From: Silene conica
Taxonomy: Eukaryota > Streptophyta > Magnoliopsida > Caryophyllales > Caryophyllaceae
Assembly: GCA_029255685.2 (NCBI GenBank)
Contig: CM055320.2
Span: forward strand, 44,241,910 to 44,305,909
Direction of reading: 5' to 3'
DNA length: 64,000 nucleotides
Part shown: positions 36,722-48,140 of the stretch, piece by piece
How the letters are laid out: each line of letters opens with the position of its first letter
Numbering within the stretch: the first letter of the stretch is position 1
Program-made: the position numbers and the translations under genes
The notes under the pieces: model-generated
Database searches by the model: none
Seen by the model: only the letters and a program-made list of their open reading frames with translations
Told to the model about the DNA's origin: nothing

Positions 36722-37132
36722 CTAAAAGAAGCGACAGGTATGCTCATAAGAAACGATTCTCGGAGCCTTGGAGAATTCGTTAGTGAGCGTGGTGAAAATC
36801 TTGTTTGCACCATGGGTTATGAAGCGTCTTTGCAAATTAGATTCCATTGCATAGATGAGTACGTTCTTTATCGCACCCGCTTCCATGACGAAGTCGCTAT
36901 GAGCGCGAACATCGTTGGCTCTAGCTCCAGTTCCTGGGTGTGCCGGAATGGGCTCAGTTAAAAACTTAAGCTTTCCGTCAGCAATGGCAGCATTCCGTAG
37001 TGCTGCCTCCCAGTCAGAGAAGTTTGACCCATCATTCCTCAGTCTAGTTGACTGATTCATGGAGTCCATGAAGGCTTTTAGCCAGGATTCACGTGCTAGC
37101 TTGGCACTTGGCATTGGGTCTTCACCAGCCAC
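36722..37132 (-). pseudogene. Copia gag N-terminal part, body 1, start codon lost and TAG-terminated
   Basis: 136 residues of gag (GSNFSDWEAALRNA and LTNEFSKAPRIVSYEHTCRFF are typical) in the same frame as the 1191-codon frame downstream, separated by one TAG (36722-36724). The first codon is GTG (CAC at 37130-37132), while body 2 has ATG at the same place. Without the TAG the joined frame would be about 1343 codons. Confidence 0.8.
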
Positions 37133-38864
37133 TTTAGTTTTACAGCAGTTTTAATGAACGTGTTCTACACTGAAAGAAGATAAAACAAAACCATATAAGC
37201 AACTTATTGTTGTGATTTAAGTCTATATTAAATTGAATTTAAACTCGTAGACTCATGCATTTATATAATTGATCTCCCTCAAGAATTATATAAACGATCC
37301 CAAGACTCAATTTCCGTATATTGACAAGCCCACAGTTTGGCTAATTCCAATCGCTGGAACTCTTGGTCGATAGATTTCCGTAAATCCTATCTATTAGTCC
37401 ATCTCAGTCACTGGAATATTATCGAGTGACCATGATGTTGAGATAAAATAAATCATCTGTTCCCACTTACCCGACGTAGAAGGGGTCATATTATGCCTAC
37501 CGACGAAGAAGGGATTTATGGGAGGCTGATTTATAAAGACTAATCTCAATTTTTGGTTATACGAGGAAGACCCCATCAACTCTTATTTATCCATATTTAA
37601 GTGAACTAAAAACTAGCATTTGCGTGAATGAATTAAATAAAGTGATGGCTTTTAAATTGACATGTGACATCTGTATTGTCACAGAAAACTAACGCGTGAC
37701 CTCTACATGAGTCAGTTTTCAGGCATGATATAGGTGGTTTGGTTTTTGGGCGGAATATGATGCAAGCTATTATCGATGAAAGCGTAAAGATAAATGCAAT
37801 AAACGTAAATAAAAGTCCTAGTGTGGCCTATCCTACCAAAATAAACATAAAACAACTTGGAATCCACCGTTGGACCCTAGAAGCTTGTCTTGATGTTCTA
37901 TCTTGGTCCTTGCAGCGGGAGTGAGCATCCGGTCTCCGTCTTGTCTTTGGTCTTCACAAAATTACTAATTTAAATTACAAAAGTAATCCTAGATACATTC
38001 TAATTTAAATACAGAAGTAATTACATGGCAAAAACCCAAAACGGAGATTCAAGATCTCAAAATTACAAGCAAGATCGTGTCCCATCATTACGGTAACACA
38101 ATCTTCTAAGGCCACACTAAGTTACAACCGTTTGCAAAAATTAAATACGTTATTGAAAGCATTCAAGGCATTCACAAGACGATAAATAAAATGCATCAAC
38201 TAAATAAAATTTATACATGACATAATACTGTTATTATGATTAATAAATTTATACCAAACCACCTTTTAAGATTAAAATTATGTGACTATACCGCTTTAAT
38301 CACCAATTTTAATAAACATATAATCCATTATTTTAAACTGTTTTAAAACAATATGTATCAAACGAGGGTGAACCGTTTCACTAAATAATATACTATTTCC
38401 GTATACAGTATATTATTTTAAGCCATGTGAAAATAAGAAACAAGTTATTTTCGAAAATAAACACCCCGAAACGAGAGCACTCGATCGAGTAACAGGGGCA
38501 CTCGATCGAGTGTCAGGGTCACTCGATCGAGTGCAGCAGGGCTCGATCGAGTGGCTCGTAAAAACTGCAAATCGCTGCACTTTTAAATTAAAACGGGTTT
38601 ATAACATGGATTTAAAACTTGTAAATCATAAATAAACAACAACAAAAGATTCACATATTGCTAAAAATATCGATTAATTAACAATATGCAAATTATAATC
38701 GAAAAACAAGATCGATTTCTCACAAAAACACACGCGCGGGGCCTGGTACGAGGGCACTCGATCGAGTGCAACAGGGACTCGATCGAGTGCCTAGGCAGAT
38801 TGCACGGTTTTCTCAAATTTTTGATTTTATGAAAGACACAATTGTAAAATATTCATGGCCTAAG
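37133..38864 (-). other. Copia body 1 leader with phased ACTCGATCGAGT boxes
   Basis: Untranslated leader between primer-binding site and gag, 1.7 kb, no coding frame. Holds six near-perfect 12-bp palindromes starting at 38479, 38500, 38521, 38541, 38756 and 38777, that is, spacings of 21, 21, 20 and 21 bp within runs. Confidence 0.75.
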
Positions 38865-38876
38865 GCTCTGATACCA
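38865..38876 (-). other. Primer-binding site, Copia body 1 (initiator tRNA-Met)
   Basis: Minus-sense TGGTATCAGAGC two bases from the edge of LTR 2. The body 2 copy is at 46500-46511. Confidence 0.9.
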
Positions 38877-38878
38877 CT

Positions 38879-39946
38879 TGTGGGGAATAAAACGCGTATT
38901 CACCCTAAAATTGCAGGATTATAATGAAATATGCAATTGTGAATATCGTCATAAGATTAAAAACATGAGAAAAGAAGTACAACCTTTAGTCCTCGCGCAA
39001 AAGGCCTAAGAACAGGAATTAATGCAAATTCCCTCCTATAACTTGCACCCAAGACTTAGTTTGAGACGTGGCCGCGTGTGCTAGAAATCATCTCCAATTG
39101 CCTTGCAATATAGGGAGAGCCCTTGAGGTTTTAGATGTGAGATCTGAGGTTTTGGGAGAAGAATGCTCTCAAACCCTAATTTTACCCTGAGATTATTTTA
39201 CAGTGCAACAAGAGTGTTTTACATAAGGAGAAACCCTCTCCTTATGTAGCCTCTGTTCGGCCGAATTGGAGACTGGGTATGAGTGGGCTTCCCACTCTTA
39301 CCTTATTCCAATGCGTGATTCGACCCAATTAGCTTTAAGTTGTTCGCGGGTTTTATTTATAAATCGTAACATGTTATCAGATATTAATACAGTCGATATA
39401 TTAATAATGGTCTGACAAAATACGATATTGTATAATTACCCAAATTAATATAACTGTTTATATTAATACGCGAATACAATATTTAATTAAATATAACCGT
39501 TTATATTTAATTTACGAATTAATCATGTAATCCGTATTAGCTAAAATTATTTAATCCGTATTAAATAATAATCTCAACATCTTATTGACTAATTTAATAG
39601 TCAATACCTCTGACTAACCGTTTAGTCATATCCGGCAAAATGTGACTGTATTTTCATACCTTCACATCTCTCAAACGTGTCCTATAGGTGTGACGTATAG
39701 GGACCAGTTGACCACCGCCATCCGTATGACAATAACGTCAAACTTATCTAGCAAGCCAACCGTTATTGATAAACGTGGATCAACTGGTAATGATACAGAA
39801 GTATGCCCTTGTGATCCTTAAAGAGATTTAATAAGTCATTGTACTTAATTGTCAAGGACACCAGCCCCAACAATCTCCCACTTGTCCGTACAAGGGTATG
39901 TTCAATGACGTTATCACACTACATGTGGAGGACACAATCTCCAACA
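38879..39946 (-). repeat. Copia array LTR 2 (shared middle LTR)
   Basis: 1068 bp, no target duplication of its own; primer-binding site on its left and polypurine tract on its right. Confidence 0.9.
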
Positions 39947-40735
39947 AACTCCCACTTGTCCGTACAAGTGTAGGTGCGATAACCGAATCTCATATCCTTT
40001 TAAAATTTCTCCCACTCAATGTAAGACAATTTGCAAATCCGCATTCGCAAAGGTCGTATCTCACAAGCGATCTGTATCAAGAGTGGTTTCCCCGACTAGA
40101 GAGTAACTTAACTGATAAAACGAATCTGTATTCGAGCATGGCCATGCATTTCAGTTACTACTCCTCGAGTGGCCCTGAGAAATGATAAAATCCTGATAAG
40201 GGTTTGGATATTTCCCTCAACTCGAATCCTGCCGATATCGCCCAGCATGAAATAACCCAGAAAAAATCCTCTTGGCCCCTGTTACGGTGACCGTGGGAAA
40301 GAAACCAAAGTTACCCAAAATCTGTCTTAATCTCAAGAAACAGTTGAAAGTCAAAAGACTCGACTCTAAGGAACACTATGGAGGTCCTATCCACGACCTG
40401 GCACCCAATGTTATAAAACATTTAGGACTCCATAACGATGTCACGGGGTGTCCTACGAGATATCCGTATAACTCGCCTTTGTGATTGGTCAGTCATCCAC
40501 GTGACTTATGGCTCGTTGAACCCACCATCAACCAACGTCACAAAATGATTACCTGAGTTTATCAGCTCAAGTGGGTAATCAAGGACCAAAACGATGTAAT
40601 GTTAATCAGTTCACTTTGTGGTGTTCAAAATTGGCGTACAATTCCACATGAGAAACAAAACATTTTATATCATAACAATAAGGTTGAATAGAGTACACGA
40701 GAAAATGAATTATTACATGAATTCATCAAAGAGTA

Positions 40736-43700
40736 CTACAACTTAGGAACACATCCAATTCCCATGGAATGAATGTGCCCTTCATGCTTATCACGTGGTA
40801 ATGCTTTTGTGAGAGGATCAGCTATGTTGTCATCCGTAGCGATCTTTTCAATAAAAATCTCCTTTTGCTCCACGTAATCTCTGATTAGATGAGCTTTCCG
40901 TTGTACATGCCTAGCCTTGCTGCTAGACTTATGCTCCTTAGCTTGGAAGATGGCACCGCTATTGTCACAATAGACGGTGATTGGGTCATTCGAACTAGGC
41001 ACTACTGATAGTCCTTGTAAGAATTGACGCATCCATATTGCTTCCTTAGCTGCTTCCGAGGCGGCATAGTACTCGGACTCAGTCGTAGAATCTGCTGTAA
41101 CACTCTGTTTAGAACTTTTCCAGCTGACAGCAGCGCCATTAAGAGTAAAAACGAATCCAGACTGAGATTTCGAGTCATCTCGATCCGTTTGGAAGCTAGC
41201 ATCTGCGTAACCCGTGGCGCAGAGCGTTGAGTCGCCTCCATAAGTCAATCCCCAATCTTTAGTCCTCCGTAGGTACTTAAGAATGTTTTTCACGGCCATC
41301 CAGTGTTGTTCACCTGGATGAGCTTGGAATCGACTTGTCATACTCAATGCATATGCAACGTCAGGACGTGTGCATATCATGGCATACATGATCGATCCTA
41401 TTGCCGAAGCATAAGGAATCCGACTCATGCGCTCTTTCTCTTCCACTGACTTAGCTTCTTGAGACTTGCTCAAGTGAAGCCCAGGAGTCATAGGAAGGAA
41501 CCCCTTCTTGGAGTTCGTCATGCTGAATCTCTCCAGAATCTTCTCTATATAAGACTCCTGACTGAGAGACAACATCCGTCGTGATCTATCCCTGTAGATA
41601 CGGATGCCCAAAATTCTTTGTGCCTCTCCCAGATCTTTCATCTGGAAATGGTTTTTCAACCATGCTTTAACCGAAGATAAGAGAGGTATGTCATTCCCAA
41701 TCAAGAGTATGTCATCGACATACAGTACTAGGAATACAATCTTGCTCCCACTCGACTTGATATAGAGACATGGTTCCTCGACTGATCGAATGAACCCGTT
41801 CTCTTTTATCACTTGGTCGAAGCGATGATTCCAACTCCGCGATGCTTGCTTAAGTCCATAGATGGAACGCTTAAGCTTGCAAACTTTCTTAGGATGTGCT
41901 GGATCGATAAAACCCTCGGGTTGTACCATGTACAACTCTTCCTCCAAATAACCGTTTAAGAAGGCGGTTTTAACGTCCATTTGCCATATTTCATAATCAT
42001 GAAATGCGGCGATCGCTAAGATAATCCGAATGGAACGTAGCATGACTACGGGTGCAAAGATCTCATCGTAGTGCAAGCCTGGCACTTGGGTGAAACCTTT
42101 AGCAACTAGTCTAGCCTTATGGATATCTTGTTGTCCTTCCCCGGCATGCTTTATCTTGTAAAGCCATTTGCATTGAAGGGGACGTACCTTTGCAGGTAGG
42201 TCCACAAGATGCCACACGTTGTTCTCATACATGGAGTCCATCTCGGATTGCATGGCTTCTAGCCATAGCTTTGAGTCAGAACTGGTCATGGCACCTTTAT
42301 AGGTTGTGGGTTCATTACCCTCTAGGAGTAAGACGTCATCTGTATCGTGTTCCTCGACCATACCAATGTATCTGTCCGGTGGAATAGAGACTCTTCCTGA
42401 TCTCCTAGGTTCCTCAGGGATATCTACCGCAGCCTCGGTTGAAGGTACTGTTTCCTCCAATGGTTGCTCGGTAGTTGGTTCTTGAACCTCCGATAACTCG
42501 AAGGTTCTATTACTCGACTTGTTCTCGAGAAATTCTTTCTCTAAGAACGTCGCACTAGCCGCAACAAAAACACGTTGTTCGGTAGGCGAGTAGAAGTAAT
42601 GACCAAACGTTCCCTTTGGATAGCCTATAAAGTATGTCTTTACCGATCGCGGGCCGAGCTTATCCTCGTGTCTCCACTTGACATAAGCCTCGCAGCCCCA
42701 AACCCGAATAAAGGACAAGTTAGGGACCGTTCCCTTCCATAACTTGAATGGAGTCTTGTCAACAGCTTTAGACGGACTTCGGTTAAGTATTAGAGCGGCC
42801 GACAAAAGAGCATAGCCCCACAATGAATCAGGCACAACGGTGTGACTCATCATGGATCGAACCATATCAAGTAAAGTTCGATTTCTCCGTTCGGACACAC
42901 CATTTAATTGTGGTGTTCCAGGTGGAGTCAACTGTAGCACGATCCCACAGTCTTTTAGGTGTTGATCAAACTCGCGTGAAAGATACTCACCACCACGATC
43001 CGAGCGTAGTGCTTTAATCTTTCTACCCAGCTGGTTCTGTACCCGATTCTGGTATTTTTTGAACTTGTCAAAGGATTCACTTTTATGTTTCATCAAGTAG
43101 ACATAGCCATATCTACTCAAATCATCCGTGAAAGTGATGAAATACCTATAGCCTTCTCGTGCGTTGATCGACATAGGGCCACATACGTCCGTATGTATGA
43201 GTCCTAATAGGTCGGCAGCGCGCATTCCAACACCTTTGAAGGAAATACGAGTCATTTTGCCGATGAGACATGATTCACACGTGCCATATGATTCGAAATC
43301 AAAGGGCGAAATAGCTCCATTCTGTATGAGCTGTTTTACGCGTTTCTCATTTATGTGTCCCATACGACAATGCCATAGGTAAGTTTGATCTTTGTCACCT
43401 ACCTTTAATCTTTTATTATTCACATGTAATATCTCGGTAGTTTGATCTAAAACATAAATTCCATTCATGGAAACTGCCTTGCCATAAATCATATTGTGTA
43501 AGGAGAAAATACAGCTATTATTCTCTATTACAAATGAAAAGCCAAGTTTGTCAAGTGCAGAAACTGAAATAATGTTTTTGGATAAACTAGGAACATAATA
43601 ACAGTTATATAAAAATAACTCGAATCCACTTGGAAGCTGGATCACGTATGTTCCCTTCGAGACTGCAGCAACGCGTGCTCCATTCCCGACACGCAGGTCC

Positions 43701-44311
43701 ACCTCACCCTTGATTAGGGGTTCTTGGTTTCGGAGGCCCTGCACATGATTACATAGATGAGAACCACAACCAGTATCAAGTACCCAAGTTCCGCAACTTG
43801 CATGGTTAATCTCAATCATGTGAATAAAAGAAGAAGAAGACATACCAACAGGAGTAACACGGCCTGCTTTAATGTCCTCGCGATACACGGGGCATGAGCG
43901 CCTCCAATACCCAGTCTTGTGGCAATGGTGACATTCCATGCTTGTATCCTTGCTCTTTGTCTTGCCTTGTGAGTTACTCGACTCACCAGGCCCACTCTTA
44001 GCAAATCCTGGTTTCTTGAACCTGGGCCTACCAACCGCTAGGTCGCCCTGAGCTTTAGCCTTCCCTTTACCTTTTCCCTTACTTGAGATCATGAGAACAT
44101 CCTGCTTTAGACTCCCACTCAACTTTAGATCCTTCTCAGTCTGTACGAGAAGGGAGTGGAGCTCATGGGGAGTCTTCTTCATGTCGTTCATGTAGTAGTT
44201 GGCCCTAAAGAGGGCGAACCCATCATGAAGCGAATGAAGCATGCGATCAACGATGATGTTCTCACTGATCTTGCAGTTTAGGGTCTCCAGTTTCTCGATA
44301 TTCTCAATCAT
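40736..44311 (-). CDS. Copia gag-pol polyprotein, body 2 (1191-codon frame)
   Basis: Same architecture and length as the body 1 copy with all protease, integrase, reverse transcriptase and RNase H catalytic residues. Protein differences seen: zinc-knuckle His135 changed to Tyr (CHKTGYWRRSC), Asp701 to His, Val723 to Gly and Val1164 to Ala. Loss of the zinc-binding His should damage nucleic-acid packaging by this copy. Preceded in frame by the TAG at 44357-44359. Confidence 0.92.
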   Translation of the reverse strand: MIENIEKLETLNCKISENIIVDRMLHSLHDGFALFRANYYMNDMKKTPHELHSLLVQTEKDLKLSGSLKQDVLMISSKGKGKGKAKAQGDLAVGRPRFKKPGFAKSGPGESSNSQGKTKSKDTSMECHHCHKTGYWRRSCPVYREDIKAGRVTPVGMSSSSFIHMIEINHASCGTWVLDTGCGSHLCNHVQGLRNQEPLIKGEVDLRVGNGARVAAVSKGTYVIQLPSGFELFLYNCYYVPSLSKNIISVSALDKLGFSFVIENNSCIFSLHNMIYGKAVSMNGIYVLDQTTEILHVNNKRLKVGDKDQTYLWHCRMGHINEKRVKQLIQNGAISPFDFESYGTCESCLIGKMTRISFKGVGMRAADLLGLIHTDVCGPMSINAREGYRYFITFTDDLSRYGYVYLMKHKSESFDKFKKYQNRVQNQLGRKIKALRSDRGGEYLSREFDQHLKDCGIVLQLTPPGTPQLNGVSERRNRTLLDMVRSMMSHTVVPDSLWGYALLSAALILNRSPSKAVDKTPFKLWKGTVPNLSFIRVWGCEAYVKWRHEDKLGPRSVKTYFIGYPKGTFGHYFYSPTEQRVFVAASATFLEKEFLENKSSNRTFELSEVQEPTTEQPLEETVPSTEAAVDIPEEPRRSGRVSIPPDRYIGMVEEHDTDDVLLLEGNEPTTYKGAMTSSDSKLWLEAMQSEMDSMYENNVWHLVDLPAKVRPLQCKWLYKIKHAGEGQQDIHKARLVAKGFTQVPGLHYDEIFAPVVMLRSIRIILAIAAFHDYEIWQMDVKTAFLNGYLEEELYMVQPEGFIDPAHPKKVCKLKRSIYGLKQASRSWNHRFDQVIKENGFIRSVEEPCLYIKSSGSKIVFLVLYVDDILLIGNDIPLLSSVKAWLKNHFQMKDLGEAQRILGIRIYRDRSRRMLSLSQESYIEKILERFSMTNSKKGFLPMTPGLHLSKSQEAKSVEEKERMSRIPYASAIGSIMYAMICTRPDVAYALSMTSRFQAHPGEQHWMAVKNILKYLRRTKDWGLTYGGDSTLCATGYADASFQTDRDDSKSQSGFVFTLNGAAVSWKSSKQSVTADSTTESEYYAASEAAKEAIWMRQFLQGLSVVPSSNDPITVYCDNSGAIFQAKEHKSSSKARHVQRKAHLIRDYVEQKEIFIEKIATDDNIADPLTKALPRDKHEGHIHSMGIGCVPKL

Positions 44312-44356
44312 GTTGAGAATATGTGGGCTAACAGCTTGGCCCTTCTGGAGTTTCGC

Positions 44357-44767
44357 CTAAAAGAAGCGACAGGTATGCTCATAAGAAACGATTCTCGGAG
44401 CCTTGGAGAATTCGTTAGTGAGCGTGGTGAAAATCTTGTTTGCACCATGGGTTATGAAGCGTCTTTGCAAATTAGATTCCATTGCATAGATGAGTACGTT
44501 CTTTATCGCACCCGCTTCCATGACGAAGTCGCTATGAGCGCGAACATCGTTGGCTCTAGCTCCAGTTCCTGGGTGTGCCGGAATGGGCTCAGTTAAAAAC
44601 TTAAGCTTTCCGTCAGCAATGGCAGCATTCCGTAGTGCTGCCTCCCAGTCAGAGAAGTTTGACCCATCATTCCTCAGTCTAGTTGACTGATTCATGGAGT
44701 CCATGAAGGCTTTTAGCCAGGATTCACGTGCTAGCTTGGCACTTGGCATTGGGTCTTCACCAGCCAT
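44357..44767 (-). pseudogene. Copia gag N-terminal part, body 2, TAG-terminated
   Basis: 136 residues from ATG 44767 to TAG 44357-44359, in frame with the 1191-codon frame. The TAG follows EHTCRFF; the decayed relative at 56726-57157 has GAT (Asp) at that codon, so TAG is probably a mutation. It is shared by both bodies, so it predates the doubling. Confidence 0.8.
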
Positions 44768-46499
44768 TTTAGTTTTACAGCAGTTTTAATGAACGTGTTC
44801 TACACTGAAAGAAGATAAAACAAAACCATATAAGCAACTTATTGTTGTGATTTAAGTCTATATTAAATTGAATTTAAACTCGTAGACTCATGCATTTATA
44901 TAATTGATCTCCCTCAAGAATTATATAAACGATCCCAAGACTCAATTTCCGTATATTGACAAGCCCACAGTTTGGCTAATTCCAATCGCTGGAACTCTTG
45001 GTCGATAGATTTCCGTAAATCCTATCTATTAGTCCATCTCAGTCACTGGAATATTATCGAGTGACCATGATGTTGAGATAAAATAAATCATCTGTTCCCA
45101 CTTACCCGACGTAGAAGGGGTCATATTATGCCTACCGACGAAGAAGGGATTTATGGGAGGCTGATTTATAAAGACTAATCTCAATTTTTGGTTATACGAG
45201 GAAGACCCCATCAACTCTTATTTATCCATATTTAAGTGAACTAAAAACTAGCATTTGCGTGAATGAATTAAATAAAGTGATGGCTTTTAAATTGACATGT
45301 GACATCTGTATTGTCACAGAAAACTAACGCGTGACCTCTACATGAGTCAGTTTTCAGGCATGATATAGGTGGTTTGGTTTTTAGGCGGAATATGATGCAA
45401 GCTATTATCGATGAAAGCGTAAAGATAAATGCAATAAACGTAAATAAAAGTCCTAGTGTGGCCTATCCTACCAAAATAAACATAAAACAACTTGGAATCC
45501 ACCGTTGGACCCTAGAAGCTTGTCTTGATGTTCTATCTTGGTCCTTGCAGCGGGAGTGAGCATCCGGTCTCCGTCTTGTCTTTGGTCTTCACAAAATTAC
45601 TAATTTAAATTACAAAAGTAATCCTAGATACATTCTAATTTAAATACAGAAGTAATTACATGGCAAAAACCCAAAACGGAGATTCAAGATCTCAAAATTA
45701 CAAGCAAGATCGTGTCCCATCATTACGGTAACACAATCTTCTAAGGCCACACTAAGTTACAACCGTTTGCAAAAATTAAATACGTTATTGAAAGCATTCA
45801 AGGCATTCACAAGACGATAAATAAAATGCATCAACTAAATAAAATTTATACATGACATAATACTGTTATTATGATTAATAAATTTATACCAAACCACCTT
45901 TTAAGATTAAAATTATATGACTATACCGCTTTAATCACCAATTTTAATAAACATATAATCCATTATTTTAAACTGTTTTAAAACAATATGTATCAAACGA
46001 GGGTGAACCGTTTCACTAAATAATATACTATTTCCGTATACAGTATATTATTTTAAGCCATGTGAAAATAAGAAACAAGTTATTTTCGAAAATAAACACC
46101 CCGAAACGAGAGCACTCGATCGAGTAACAGGGGCACTCGATCGAGTGTCAGGGTCACTCGATCGAGTGCAGCAGGGCTCGATCGAGTGGCTCGTAAAAAC
46201 TGCAAATCGCTGCACTTTTAAATTAAAACGGGTTTATAACATGGATTTAAAACTTGTAAATCATAAATAAACAACAACAAAAGATTCACATATTGCTAAA
46301 AATATCGATTAATTAACAATATGCAAATTATAATCGAAAAACAAGATCGATTTCTCACAAAAACACACGCGCGGGGCCTGGTACGAGGGCACTCGATCGA
46401 GTGCAACAGGGACTCGATCGAGTGCCTAGGCAGATTGCACGGTTTTCTCAAATTTTTGATTTTATGAAAGACACAATTGTAAAATATTCATGGCCTAAG
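44768..46499 (-). other. Copia body 2 leader with phased ACTCGATCGAGT boxes
   Basis: Equivalent of 37133-38864. Boxes at 46114-46187 and 46391-46423 with the same spacing. No coding frame. Confidence 0.75.
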
Positions 46500-46513
46500 G
46501 CTCTGATACCACT

Positions 46514-47581
46514 TGTGGGGAATAAAACGCGTATTCACCCTAAAATTGCAGGATTATAATGAAATATGCAATTGTGAATATCGTCATAAGATTAAAAACA
46601 TGAGAAAAGAAGTACAACCTTTAGTCCTCGCGCACAAGGCCTAAGAACAGGAATTAATGCAAATTCCCTCCTATAACTTGCACCCAAGACTTAGTTTGAG
46701 ACGTGGCCGCGTGTGCTAGAAATCCTCTCCAATTGCCTTGCAATATAGGGAGAGCCCTTGAGGTTTTAGATGTGAGATCTGAGGTTTTGGGAGAAGAATG
46801 CTCTCAAACCCTAATTTTACCCTGAGATTATTTTACAGTGCAACAAGAGTGTTTTACATAAGGAGAAACCCTCTCCTTATGTAGCCTCTGTTCGGCCGAA
46901 TTGGAGACTGGGTATGAGTGGGCTTCCCACTCTTACCTTATTCCAATGCGTGATTCGACCCAATTAGCTTTAAGTTGTTCGCGGGTTTTATTTATAAATC
47001 GTAACATGTTATCAGATATTAATACAGTCGATATATTAATAATGGTCTGACAAAATACGATATTGTATAATTACCCAAATTAATATAACTGTTTATATTA
47101 ATACGCGAATACAATATTTAATTAAATATAACCGTTTATATTTAATTTACGAATTAATCATGTAATCCGTATTAGCTAAAATTATTTAATCCGTATTAAA
47201 TAATAATCTCAACATCTTATTGACTAATTTAATAGTCAATACCTCTGACTAACCGTTTAGTCATATCCGGCAAAATGTGACTGTATTTTCATACCTTCAC
47301 ATCTCTCAAACGTGTCCTATAGGTGTGACGTATAGGGACCAGTTGACCACCGCCATCCGTATGACAATAACGTCAAACTTATCTAGCAAGCCAACCGTTA
47401 TTGATAAACGTGGATCAACTGGTAATGATACAGAAGTATGCCCTTGTGATCCTTAAAGAGATTTAATAAGTCATTGTACTTAATTGTCAAGGACACCAGC
47501 CCCAACAATCTCCCACTTGTCCGTACAAGGGTATGTTCAATGACGTTATCACACTACATGTGGAGGACACAATCTCCAACA
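46514..47581 (-). repeat. Copia array LTR 3 (5' LTR)
   Basis: 1068 bp, right edge CTCCAACA followed by CGATC, the target duplication. Confidence 0.92.
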
Positions 47582-47586
47582 CGATC

Positions 47587-48140
47587 GAGGGCTTCTTTGC
47601 TCGATCGAGTAATTGCTAGATGAAAAGAACTCGATCGAGTCCTTGCTCTACTCGATCGAGGAGATTCGGGATATTTTTACTCGATCGAGTGAAATTGGAA
47701 CTCGATCGAGCAACTCACTTAAACCACAGTTTCTGCAATTTCAGTTTTTAGGTTAAAACACTTAAGTTAACCTAATCTCCCTTTATAAGGGGTAGGTTAA
47801 CACTTTTCCATCATTCATCATTAGTCAGTAGTTCTCAAATTTCTGTTTCTTTTACGCTCTACTGTAGAGAGGAGACGGAGGAAACCTCGTTCTCCTTTCC
47901 TTTCGCATTTTCCGGATCTATGTTCTTCCTTTAATGTCAATCGATAATCTTTATTTCAGTTTTCTTTTGGTTTTTATTTCCTTTATGTTTTGTTTACTTT
48001 GTTTTATGCGTAGGTAGTTTTCTTTGTTAAGACTTAGGGGATCCGTAATTATGAAAGTTAGTAATCGATTATTATGATTATTCTCATATAATGCTTGTTG
48101 TCACTTACTACATTTAATAGCGACTAGTTACTTGAGTCGA
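47587..48140 (+). mobile_element. Old Gypsy LTR, segment 2 of 3
   Basis: Continuation of 30713-31243. It carries CTCGATCGAG boxes at 47600, 47630, 47651, 47680 and 47702 and a TATAAG promoter-like element near 47784. It ends at the GTCGA duplicated by the next insertion. Confidence 0.55.

Larger units (their letters stand above)
31239..47586 (-). mobile_element. Copia retrotransposon array, LTR-body-LTR-body-LTR
   Basis: Three LTRs of 1068 bp each (31244-32311, 38879-39946, 46514-47581) and two bodies of 6567 bp, inside one CGATC duplication (31239-31243, 47582-47586). Orientation is minus: primer-binding sites (minus-sense TGGTATCAGAGCC) at 38865-38876 and 46500-46511, polypurine tracts (minus-sense AAGTGGGAGTT) to the right of the first and second LTRs. 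LTR copies differ at about two or three positions each and the bodies at roughly ten, so the array is young. Each body has a near-complete gag-pol frame. Confidence 0.92.

Noticed and set aside
33389-36961. Plus-strand ORFs inside the Copia pol region
   Set aside because: Antisense shadows of the pol and gag frames.
436-47586. Both tandem arrays as assembly artefacts
   Set aside because: Not fully excluded, but bodies differ by real substitutions, the LARD bodies differ by a nested element with target duplication, and each array has one clean outer duplication.
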